Below, one piece after another: positions 1-6,863 of a stretch of DNA of 64,000 nucleotides (the first letter of the stretch is position 1; each line of letters begins with the position of its first letter). The notes beneath the pieces were generated by a model that saw nothing but the letters and a program-made list of their open reading frames with translations, did not search any database and was not told where the DNA came from. The stretch lies in NCBI RefSeq assembly GCF_000758585.1, contig NZ_CP009281.1, forward strand, positions 6,014,001-6,078,000. The letters are read 5' to 3'. The stretch comes from Paenibacillus sp. FSL R5-0345. Lineage in GTDB: Bacteria > Bacillota > Bacilli > Paenibacillales > Paenibacillaceae. Both the position numbers and the translations under genes were made by a program.

Positions 1-190
1 CAAATTCTTTGATGATTGCTTTCACCATTTTGTTTTGCGCGGAGTTATTGCTATCCGGCCACAGATGCATCATTTTTAAAGTGATCTTCTCGCCGTCGCT
101 CTTGGTGCTATTCCCTTGGTCTCCATTGCAAGCTGTTGTTATCAACAACAATGTTAAGAAAAGTGTACTGTATAAACCGATTCTCTTCGT
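1..190 (-). CDS. Extracellular sugar-binding lipoprotein, N-terminal part (ABC transporter)
   Basis: Only about the first 63 residues are inside the window. The frame gives a basic start (KRIGLYS), a hydrophobic stretch and a lipobox ending LLITTAC, then a linker and KITLKMMHLWPD, which is typical of family 1 carbohydrate-binding proteins anchored as lipoproteins. It follows the yesM-yesN pair by 24 bases on the same strand, the usual arrangement for a sugar ABC operon. The start is odd: no ATG, GTG or TTG lies at the expected place. A good Shine-Dalgarno (AAGGGGGG) sits 7 bases before an ACG codon at 190-188, where an ATG would be expected (ACG AAG AGA); an in-frame ATA lies at 196-194. The lipoprotein assignment is fairly safe, the exact start is not. 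Confidence 0.7.
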
Positions 191-214
191 AGATATTCCC
201 CCCTTGCCGAGTCA

Positions 215-1018
215 TTATTGAATATTCGCTTCTATACCATTCCTCATGGAAGAACGATACTGCCCTGGACTCATTCCTTCGTACTCCTTAAACAGCTTGT
301 TGAAATACTTAACAGTCTGGTAACCGGTAAGGCTTGCAATTTCTGCTATGGGCAGATTTGTTTTCAGTAGTAATTCCTTCGACTTCTGCAATTTTCTGCG
401 GGCGACGTATTCGCTGAAGTTCATCTGGCATTGCTCCTTGAAAAGGGAACTGAAATAACTCCCATTCAGATGTACTAGTCCAGCTACTTCCTGAAGGCTG
501 ATCGCCTCCTCTATATGCATTTCCACATAGTCTATCGCCTGGCGAACCGGGTCACTTAATGTGGCATCTTCATCTCTTATGGCCATTAATTGCGGATCGG
601 CCATCTTCCGCATGAAGCCGATATGTTCCTGCTCTTCCCCTGCCTTCAGGGCATCCTCCACAGATGCGATCAGCTTTTCCCGGCTAGCTGGCTTGAGCAA
701 ATATTCCACTACGGACAACTGGATCGCTTGTTGAGCATACTCGAACTCCGCATGACCGGAGATGAGAATAACGGATGGCTGACGCTGTATTTTTTTATCC
801 CTTATTTGACTAACTAAAGAAAGACCACTGATTCCCGGCATGCGGATATCCGTTATCATAAGTTCCACCGGTGTCTCCTCCAGAATTTCTATAGCGGAGA
901 TCCCATTGCTTGCCGTAAGGATCTCATATTGACCGGCTGCCCACACCTCAAGTATTTTCTTCATTCCTTCTCTTGATCTTGGTTCATCGTCGACAATAAG
1001 AATCTTTCGGCTTCTCAT
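215..1018 (-). CDS. Response regulator, YesN/AraC type
   Basis: A 267-residue two-domain DNA-binding response regulator. The N-terminal receiver (about 5-120) has the DDE acidic cluster (VDDE), the phospho-acceptor Asp in ELMITDIRMPG, the Ser in LISGH and the Lys in LLKPAS. The C-terminal 100 residues form an AraC-type double helix-turn-helix, ending with the family motif NKLFKEYEGMSPGQYR. Its start overlaps the stop of the upstream histidine kinase by four bases (ATGA), so the two are translationally coupled. In this family the regulator responds to an extracellular sugar or oligosaccharide and activates the adjacent ABC transporter, here the lipoprotein gene that begins 24 bases downstream. 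Confidence 0.93.
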   Translation of the reverse strand: MRSRKILIVDDEPRSREGMKKILEVWAAGQYEILTASNGISAIEILEETPVELMITDIRMPGISGLSLVSQIRDKKIQRQPSVILISGHAEFEYAQQAIQLSVVEYLLKPASREKLIASVEDALKAGEEQEHIGFMRKMADPQLMAIRDEDATLSDPVRQAIDYVEMHIEEAISLQEVAGLVHLNGSYFSSLFKEQCQMNFSEYVARRKLQKSKELLLKTNLPIAEIASLTGYQTVKYFNKLFKEYEGMSPGQYRSSMRNGIEANIQ

Positions 1019-2808
1019 GGCGTTATGTCTCCTCGGACAGGAATTTTAATGTTTATACGGGTGCCTTGACCCTTACGGCTATCTATGGTCATTACTGCAC
1101 CCTGTTCGTTTTTTCCTGAAAAAAACAGTTGAAGCCTTCTATGCACATTGGCAATTCCAACGCCGGAATCTTTAGAAGAAGACACCTTCCCGCTTTCTAG
1201 CCCTTCCACAAGAGAGCGCAGCATCTCCTCGTCCATTCCCATCCCGTCGTCTTCCACCGTAATGGTGATCCATTCTTCGTCTCCAGCGACCGTTAGCTTT
1301 ATCCATCCCGGTTCAATCTTGCTCTCGACCCCGTGTAATACAGCGTTTTCCACGAGCGGCTGGAGTAACAATCGGGGTAACTCCACATTCGAAAATTCAG
1401 AAGGAGCAACAATTTCCCACTCCAAGCGATCTTCAAATCGCATCTTCATAATAAGCAAATATCGCTTTACATGCTCCAGCTCATCATGTAACTTCACCCA
1501 TCCCCCTTTACTCGAACCGGTGATAGTATAGCGGAATAAATCAGACATGGCGACAACGTACTCCGCTAGCTGATCTTCATCCTTATCCAGCAGCGACCAG
1601 TACAGAACATCCAGAGTATTAAACAAAAAATGCGGATTAATTTGTGCTTGAAGTGCTTTTAACTCCGTATGACTCCGGGATAACTCCTTCTCATAAACTA
1701 ACTGGATCAGCTCGTTGATATTATCAACCATTTTGTTATAGGAATAATTCAGCTCCTGAATTTCCATAGTGGAAGATACGTTATCGATAGGCTTCAGAAT
1801 ACCAAGACGGGTACTTCTCATAGCTTTGATCAACTTGAACACAGGTCTCGTAATAAGAATTGACAGGAAAAATGAAAGTAAGGTGAATAACAAGGTACCC
1901 ATCAAGGCCGATACGACGATGGTCGTTCGCAAGACCGATATCCCCTTGGTAATGACATTAACAGGGGTTAAGATGAGCAAGGTCCATCCCGTTACGGAAG
2001 ATCGCTGTTTGACGACGATAAAGGACTGCTTGCCGATAGAAGCGATCTGATCGTCGGATTCTTCCACCAGCTTTGCTGCTGTCTTTTGCGAAATAGTGTC
2101 ATCGTTGGACGTGATGAACTGGCCATCAGGAGCAAGGAGCAACACCGTTTCTCCGTCTCCCTCCCCGGACAGGGAACCCTTAAGCGCAAACTTGTCACGG
2201 TCTGAGCGGATGAGTAAATACCCGCCTGTCATGAAATGCCGATCGATAAGGCTGATCTGCCTGATCGCAACAAGCGAAGTGGAATCGAGCGGATCGATAC
2301 CGAACCAGACGAGGCCACCTTCCTTACTCGTCGCCATTTCAACCCAATCCTCCGGTACCTTATCTCTGAGGGTGCTGCCATCGAGCGGATACAGCCTCAC
2401 TCCGTCTTTGTTGTAAAGCTCCACAGATTTAATGCCGTCCGTATAGATTTGGACCAGATTGATAATAGATGGCAGCGCTTGCCGTTCTGTAAAGGTAGCG
2501 GGATGACCTTCTATATCCCGTAAAAGCAGTTGCTGGATATAATCGTTGGTAGATACCAGCGTCGTCAGAGAATTAATCTGTTCGAGAACGCTTTCCAAAC
2601 GGCCGTTAGCCTGAATCGCAGTTTGCTGAATATGCTTCTCAGCATTGTTCTTGAGTAGCGTCGAGACCGAATGGAACGTAATCCCTCCAACAAACGTTAG
2701 TATGATGAGCATGACGGCGAGAAAACCAAGCAACATTTGATTTCGCAGCGTATTTAACTTTAACATTAATAGTATCCGCCGCATGCAGTCTCTTCCCCTC
2801 TTCGTCAT
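1015..2808 (-). CDS. Sensor histidine kinase, YesM type
   Basis: A 597-residue membrane sensor kinase. There is a transmembrane segment at about residues 24-46, a long extracellular sensor domain, a second membrane segment near 290-315 (a hydrophobic stretch ending LSFFLSILITRPVF) and a HAMP region. The His_kinase domain follows with the phospho-acceptor His in INPHFLFNTLD, then the N box (LVENAVLHG) and G boxes (DDGMGMD, GVGIANV) of the ATPase domain. This LytS/YesM architecture pairs with AraC-type regulators. The start used gives MTKRGRDC; an ATG eight codons downstream (MRRILLML) is also possible. It probably senses an extracellular carbohydrate signal and phosphorylates the overlapping regulator. 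Confidence 0.93.
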   Translation of the reverse strand: MTKRGRDCMRRILLMLKLNTLRNQMLLGFLAVMLIILTFVGGITFHSVSTLLKNNAEKHIQQTAIQANGRLESVLEQINSLTTLVSTNDYIQQLLLRDIEGHPATFTERQALPSIINLVQIYTDGIKSVELYNKDGVRLYPLDGSTLRDKVPEDWVEMATSKEGGLVWFGIDPLDSTSLVAIRQISLIDRHFMTGGYLLIRSDRDKFALKGSLSGEGDGETVLLLAPDGQFITSNDDTISQKTAAKLVEESDDQIASIGKQSFIVVKQRSSVTGWTLLILTPVNVITKGISVLRTTIVVSALMGTLLFTLLSFFLSILITRPVFKLIKAMRSTRLGILKPIDNVSSTMEIQELNYSYNKMVDNINELIQLVYEKELSRSHTELKALQAQINPHFLFNTLDVLYWSLLDKDEDQLAEYVVAMSDLFRYTITGSSKGGWVKLHDELEHVKRYLLIMKMRFEDRLEWEIVAPSEFSNVELPRLLLQPLVENAVLHGVESKIEPGWIKLTVAGDEEWITITVEDDGMGMDEEMLRSLVEGLESGKVSSSKDSGVGIANVHRRLQLFFSGKNEQGAVMTIDSRKGQGTRINIKIPVRGDITP

Positions 2809-2930
2809 ATAAGCAAGGAATGATCGCCCCTATCCGGGAAAAGTAAGGGTTTTCAACCTTTTCAGCCATTATATTAGCATGTTTGCTAATGATCCGCTAA
2901 GGAAGAATTAAGGAATCGACAAAAACAACT

Positions 2931-2964
2931 AAAAAAAGTCCCGATGATGTTTTCATCATGAGAC
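2931..2964 (-). terminator. Rho-independent terminator of the YdhG-like gene
   Basis: Read on the minus strand, the arms around GATGAaaaCATC (outer pairs GTCTCATGATG / CATCATCGGGAC) are followed by seven T residues. It lies about 60 bases after the 3021-3392 stop codon and before the yesM gene, so it separates the two transcripts. Confidence 0.75.
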
Positions 2965-3020
2965 TAATCCGTGGTTTATGATATTCATATCACTAGTAAA
3001 TCTGTAGCTTTTCTAAGTTT

Positions 3021-3392
3021 TCATTTTCGCCAAAACGTTGTACAGTCTGCCTTATCCATAATGTTAAACTCAATCATTTGCTCAAGCAATGAGTAATCAA
3101 CCGGATGATCCCACCGGATCCGTAACAACTGCTTAGTGTGATCATATCCAGCCTGCACAATTGCGTCAGAGAAATGATTAATCCCTGCAATTTCAGGGGC
3201 TACAGCCATATGTTGTTTGGATACGCTAAAGCCAATTATATAAGTGTCGTGATCGGTGAACATAGGTTGATTCCACGCAATTTTTGGTTTTAGTTCTGTG
3301 AATTTCTTAGTTACCCAACCCAACACCTCTTCCATTCGTTCCCGATGCTGCGGGTTATCAATTTGCGCTAAATATTCTGCAAATACCTCCAT
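3021..3392 (-). CDS. YdhG-like DUF1801 protein (frataxin-like fold, putative iron chaperone)
   Basis: A 123-residue protein beginning MEVFAEYLAQIDNP, with the conserved PKIAWNQPMF and a C-terminal MIEFNIMDKADCTTFWRK. This matches the DUF1801/YdhG family of Bacillus, whose members have a frataxin-like fold and have been linked to iron supply for iron-sulfur clusters and haem. The start at 3392 is chosen over the longer frame (3452) because AGGAG lies 7 bases upstream and the extra 20 residues look like non-coding translation that runs into a terminator stem. It sits alone between two terminators. The iron role is from the family, not visible here. Confidence 0.75.
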   Translation of the reverse strand: MEVFAEYLAQIDNPQHRERMEEVLGWVTKKFTELKPKIAWNQPMFTDHDTYIIGFSVSKQHMAVAPEIAGINHFSDAIVQAGYDHTKQLLRIRWDHPVDYSLLEQMIEFNIMDKADCTTFWRK

Positions 3393-3445
3393 GTTGATCA
3401 CTCCTAACCTCAAAATCGCCGTTTGTATAGGCGTAGTTTGTACAA

Positions 3446-3480
3446 AAAACACCCCGTTAGATAATCATATCCAACGGGGT
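3446..3480 (-). terminator. Rho-independent terminator upstream of the YdhG-like gene
   Basis: Stem ACCCCGTT...AACGGGGT with a T-rich tail (GTTTTTTG) on the minus strand. No intact gene on that strand lies just upstream; the nearest is the decayed methyltransferase at about 3742-4090, so it may be that gene's old terminator. Confidence 0.65.
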
Positions 3481-3680
3481 AAAAGGGTGCAACTTTTCAT
3501 AACGTCAGTTCTCCGGATCTGTAAGCTGTGCAAGACGAGCTATCTGCATGTAGGTTAAGGAGGAATCCTATATTTTATCTTAGCCGTTATCTTCTCGCAT
3601 GGGTGGAGAAAACGAATGTCCCTCGGACCGATCTGAATTATTAGTGCGAAAAGTTTGTTAAACTTAGGATCATCAAAAAT

Positions 3681-3707
3681 ACCCTCGACCTGAGGGAATT
3701 TTTTCTA
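3681..3707 (+). terminator. Small hairpin with T tract, plus strand
   Basis: CCCTC-gacct-GAGGG followed by AATTTTTTC has terminator form on the plus strand. No plus-strand gene precedes it. Together with 3481-3680, where I see no gene, it is probably debris of a lost locus. Confidence 0.4.
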
Positions 3708-3741
3708 TTGCATGTATTATGTCTCTCCTAACATTTCCTAC

Positions 3742-4090
3742 AAGCGCTAATAATAGATGAAGATGACGGAGAGAACGGCTTTTTTATCCCAGTCAGCATA
3801 TTGATGTTCGACGCGAAAGCCGTGTCGTTTTAATAAAGAATGTAGCGTATCGTGACCCAATGCATGATGTGCTGGCTAGCATCGTAACATTGTGCGCCTG
3901 ATCGCCATTCTGTCTCCTCTTGATCGGATAACTCCGTTTCATCCGGTTACGGGCTTCGAATGCAAAGATTTCATTGGAAATGTTTGTAAACGGTCGTGAG
4001 CAAATCGATTTGATCTTGATCACTTAAGAATGCCTAAAATACATTACCAGTCAAATAAATCATCGAAAATCGCAGCGCCATTCCTTACAC
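3742..4090 (-). pseudogene. Decayed SAM-dependent methyltransferase
   Basis: Minus-strand translation shows fragments of one protein in different frames. DQIDLLTTVYKH (about 4020-3985) is followed by EIFAFEARNRM in another frame. After more frame breaks comes DTLHSLLKRHGFRVEHQYADWDKKA with a stop near 3744. The order (helix before 'IFAFEARN', then 'LL..HGF.VE..YADWD') matches the C-terminal half of class I methyltransferases of the Ubie/YcgJ kind. There are several frameshifts and stops, and no N-terminal SAM-binding motif is recognisable. The gene is dead. The family call is from motif order only. Confidence 0.5.
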
Positions 4091-4179
4091 TAACGCTCTC
4101 CGTTATCTTAATGATGCTGTTTCAATACAGTCTGAATTTAACAAATCACCTTTGAAGTTAATACTTAACCTCTCTCCCA

Positions 4180-5001
4180 TTAATCCTTCCAGGGATCTTC
4201 GTGCAGTCTTCCGTAGGCTGCGCCAATGCTGCCGCCTTCCATCAGACGAACCTTGATTTTTTTTTGTAAGGATGTATGTTCAGGAAGTTCTTGTATTGGA
4301 ATATCAGTTCTTCCATAAACCCATCTGATAGAGCTGTCATTCGCATCATCAACACGCATCAAGTCGAATGCCTTCTGAAAACCGACTATATTTGAGCTCT
4401 CTTGCAACAGCTTAGCAAGGACTGGAGAAAGCAGCCAGGAATCACATACCATATCCGACTGACCATACTCCGGATAATATTTTGCGAAAAATCCCCTAGC
4501 ATCCTCATATGACTTCCGCAAACTCCCTCGCCTCATATCTGCGTCAGCAGGGATATGTATATTTATTAATTTCTTTTCTTTCTGCTCAATCATTTCATAT
4601 TCAAGTACACCGATTCGGAATTCATGAAGTGAAATCTGTCTAGGAAACCACCATCCCCACGTGAATGCATATGTCCCATACACACTGTAATGTTCCATAA
4701 TGAATCTGGTACAAAACTTCATCGTATCCGTAAAAATTGTCTCGCTAATTCCCCTTTTTTCATATTCCTTATGTGCCTTTACTGCATGTACAAGCATAAA
4801 AGAGAGCATTTTGCTCCCATTCGGATCCTCTCCCAGAACGCCTATTAGTTCTTCAACTCCCTTTTCCCAGGCAGACGGATCATACAGAGCAGCAGAAAGA
4901 GGCTTAATTGTTTTCTCATCAAATCCGCCTGCAAAGTCAAGCACTTTTCTTTTCATTTGATCTGGTAAACAAATACTTTCACACACTTCTTTTAAATTCA
5001 T
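4180..5001 (-). CDS. Acyltransferase-like protein (NAT_N plus GNAT-like C-terminal domain)
   Basis: A 273-residue soluble protein starting MNLKEVCESICLP; an AGGAG site lies 9 bases upstream of 5001, so the longer reading from 5103 is rejected. The central block FIMEHYSVYGTYAFTWGWWFPRQISLHEFRIGVLEYEM, read here only in pieces, and the later INIHIPADADMR are hallmarks of a Firmicutes family annotated as 'acyltransferase domain-containing', with an N-terminal helical domain and a GNAT-like C-terminal domain. Substrate and biological role are unknown to me. It stands alone and is flanked by non-coding DNA on both sides. Confidence 0.65.
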   Translation of the reverse strand: MNLKEVCESICLPDQMKRKVLDFAGGFDEKTIKPLSAALYDPSAWEKGVEELIGVLGEDPNGSKMLSFMLVHAVKAHKEYEKRGISETIFTDTMKFCTRFIMEHYSVYGTYAFTWGWWFPRQISLHEFRIGVLEYEMIEQKEKKLINIHIPADADMRRGSLRKSYEDARGFFAKYYPEYGQSDMVCDSWLLSPVLAKLLQESSNIVGFQKAFDLMRVDDANDSSIRWVYGRTDIPIQELPEHTSLQKKIKVRLMEGGSIGAAYGRLHEDPWKD

Positions 5002-5316
5002 ATTTACATTCTCCTGTATCAGATAATAACAACATTTAATTAATTTAGGACCAAATCCAGCCGGATTAAGGTTACAAATCAAGATATACTTCCACAACTC
5101 CATGTCCTATAGCTTTTTCTTTCTTTCTGAAAGAAAACAATAAATTGTTTTAATGCTATTTATAGTTGGGATTGTTCCTTAAAAGAAAGGCATATTCTAT
5201 TATAACCTTACGTGTAACTGCCTGTTGTCACGGAGCTATCGTTCACCTTTAGCGTGTTGCAAATCACTGGCAGTGATGAAATGCAGTTTAGTTCTTCAAA
5301 CCTTCCTACTGGTTTG

Positions 5317-5742
5317 TTACGATTGACCTCCGAACTTTTTTTCCTTCATTCTTGTGCCCAATATGATAAATGCGACATAGATTAGGATGGCAATCGAATC
5401 GATTAACGTATCCGTAAGTGCCGAAACATCATAAAATGCTGTTATGCCGAGAATAACCATCAGACGAACGAGCAGAAGTGACGCGATCGTCCATGCAGCA
5501 GACCGATTCTTCGATCGCTCGCTTTGCAATGACAGGATAATGAATACAATACCGAAGACCAGATTCTCTGCAGTGATTATGTGCCAGACATACCTAAATA
5601 TTATCTGTGTATCCACGGCTATATCATTCACAAAGAGCGTCGGCAGTACAACGGATTGCCCGTTCATAGCGTGCGTAACGGCAAACAGTATCGCAAGAAC
5701 GCCAGCAATCAGATAATAATAATTCTTAATTTTGATGTCCAT
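5317..5742 (-). CDS. Small four-helix membrane protein, partner of the MerR regulator
   Basis: A 141-residue protein with four hydrophobic segments (YYLIAGVLAILFAVTHA; FRYVWHIITAENLVFGIVFIILSL; AAWTIASLLLVRLMVILGITAF; LIDSIAILIYVAFIILG), so an integral membrane protein of unknown function. The start at 5742 is supported by a perfect AAGGAGG 7 bases upstream. It overlaps the end of the merR gene by 17 bases, so the two are co-transcribed and probably translationally coupled, and the regulator most likely controls this protein. The charged C-terminal tail TRMKEKKFGGQS is probably cytoplasmic. Confidence 0.75.
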   Translation of the reverse strand: MDIKIKNYYYLIAGVLAILFAVTHAMNGQSVVLPTLFVNDIAVDTQIIFRYVWHIITAENLVFGIVFIILSLQSERSKNRSAAWTIASLLLVRLMVILGITAFYDVSALTDTLIDSIAILIYVAFIILGTRMKEKKFGGQS

Positions 5743-6196
5743 CACAATCCTCCTTAGTTCCAGGATCCTTCCTGTGAAGATCCCGGTAAATCTCCCGAAC
5801 GAACACTGCCAGTCGCTGGTCGCTTTCATGATTTAAGTCCCTTAGCGCTTCAACTGCTACGTCGAGCAACTGACTGACCTTTTCTAGATGTGCAATTTTC
5901 TTGCGCGTTTCTGCTTTTTTGGCATCAAGGAATTCAGCGACCTCCTGATAATAAGCAGGATCTACACTCTGCATTCTGTGGAACTGAAACTTCCCCTTTA
6001 TTTCTTCTAGAGAAAAGTCCGCATACTGCATGATTTGAATATTCATCAAATCGACGAGGTCGTCCTTCGAATACCTACGGTAAGAATTGTGTTCCCGGGA
6101 CGGCGATACGATTCCAATACGGTCATAGTACCGAAGCGTATCCTTCGGAATACCAAGGATCTGTGAAACCTCTTTTATAGAATATTGTTTTTCCAT
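5726..6196 (-). CDS. MerR-family transcriptional regulator
   Basis: A 156-residue regulator. The N-terminal winged helix has the MerR signature YSIKEVSQILGIPKDTLRYYDRIG, shown here split as YSIKEVSQILGI and TLRYYDRIG, then SYRRYSKDDL, a dimerisation coiled coil (about 80-118) and a short C-terminal tail. No metal-binding cysteines follow, so an organic inducer or stress signal is more likely than a metal. It overlaps the membrane protein downstream. A MerR-type promoter with a 19-bp spacer lies directly upstream, and its predicted +1 coincides with the A of the start codon. No Shine-Dalgarno is seen, so the message may be leaderless. Confidence 0.9.
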   Translation of the reverse strand: MEKQYSIKEVSQILGIPKDTLRYYDRIGIVSPSREHNSYRRYSKDDLVDLMNIQIMQYADFSLEEIKGKFQFHRMQSVDPAYYQEVAEFLDAKKAETRKKIAHLEKVSQLLDVAVEALRDLNHESDQRLAVFVREIYRDLHRKDPGTKEDCDGHQN

Positions 6197-6202
6197 ACAT
6201 TT

Positions 6203-6233
6203 ACAATAACATTGGAGTTAACTCCAATGTCAA
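6203..6233 (-). promoter_or_regulatory. MerR-type promoter and operator with 19-bp spacer
   Basis: On the minus strand the -35 TTGACA (6233-6228) and -10 TATTGT (6208-6203) are 19 bp apart. The spacer is filled by a perfect 22-bp palindrome (6209-6230, half site ACATTGGAGTT). Over-long spacers with a central dyad are the hallmark of MerR-activated promoters, so the merR-membrane protein operon should be autoregulated. Confidence 0.85.
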
Positions 6234-6303
6234 TTCTTTTTTTACACGGTATTCAAACAATCTTTATAACTATCCTTCTCGTTAGCGTAACGATAGCCCT
6301 CGA

Positions 6304-6423
6304 TTAATGCTTTATTCCTCTATCAAGGTCTTGATAATTTTCAGCTTCTTTGGACACTAGAACGGAGATGTTGTCCGCGCCTAGCACCGCCTGCTCCGAA
6401 GTATCTTGGTTTGCGGAACAGCT
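6304..6423 (-). pseudogene. Possible C-terminal gene fragment
   Basis: A short open stretch on the minus strand reads CSANQDTSEQAVLGADNISV and continues LVSKEAENYQDLDRGIKH with a stop at about 6304. It looks like real protein sequence, but an in-frame TAG lies just before it and there is no start or ribosome binding site. I do not recognise the family. The rest of 6234-6563 shows no gene. Confidence 0.25.
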
Positions 6424-6563
6424 AGCTGCCTAGCCGGATGGGGTTTGCGCCAGTCTATAACTTTATTTGCTGAGTCTAATACTCTTTTTTAGTTTAGTTC
6501 ACTATTTTCTTTTTACAGCTCTCATGACTATAAGAATAAACTTCCTTTTAACGAATTATATAT

Positions 6564-6594
6564 TAAAAAAAGCCGCTCAAAATATGAGCGGCTT
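6564..6594 (-). terminator. Probable original glmS terminator, now cut off by the transposon
   Basis: On the minus strand GCCGCTCA-tattt-TGAGCGGC is followed by a run of T. The only host gene that would have read into it before the insertion is glmS, whose stop codon now lies about 31 kb away at 37946. Removing 6707-37920 (element plus one target copy) would place this hairpin some 140 bp beyond the glmS stop. Confidence 0.7.
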
Positions 6595-6701
6595 AATGGT
6601 ATACAAATGATTTTGAATAGTAATTACGATCTATTTTGTGAAGACACAAACATTATTGTTAGGTTACTCACATTAATACTAGTACCTAACTTTAATGTCA
6701 T

Positions 6702-6706
6702 TTTAC
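6702..6706. repeat. Target-site duplication, left copy (TTTAC)
   Basis: TTTAC directly precedes the left terminus TGTTCAAT at 6707. The identical pentamer follows the right terminus at 37916-37920. A 5-bp duplication is the Tn7 family value. Confidence 0.9.
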
Positions 6707-6844
6707 TGTTCAATAACATTATAGTTGTGAAATGAAAAACCTTGAATTAATAAGGTTTTTTAGTTTTCCACCAATAATAAAGTTACATTAAAGTTGTGAA
6801 ATAACTTTTCATCTCAATTTTCAGTAACATTATAGTTGTGAAAT
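6707..6844. repeat. Tn7-like left end with three TnsB-type binding sites
   Basis: Terminus TGTTCAAT (6707-6714), then sites AACATTATAGTTGTGAAAT at 6715-6733, TACATTAAAGTTGTGAAAT at 6784-6802 and AACATTATAGTTGTGAAAT at 6826-6844, all in the same orientation. They resemble Tn7's own sites (GACAATAAAGTCTTAAACT). Three separated sites is the Tn7 left-end layout. The last one ends 20 bases from the KAP gene stop codon. Confidence 0.92.
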
Positions 6845-6863
6845 GTCCAAATTCTAGTAATAG

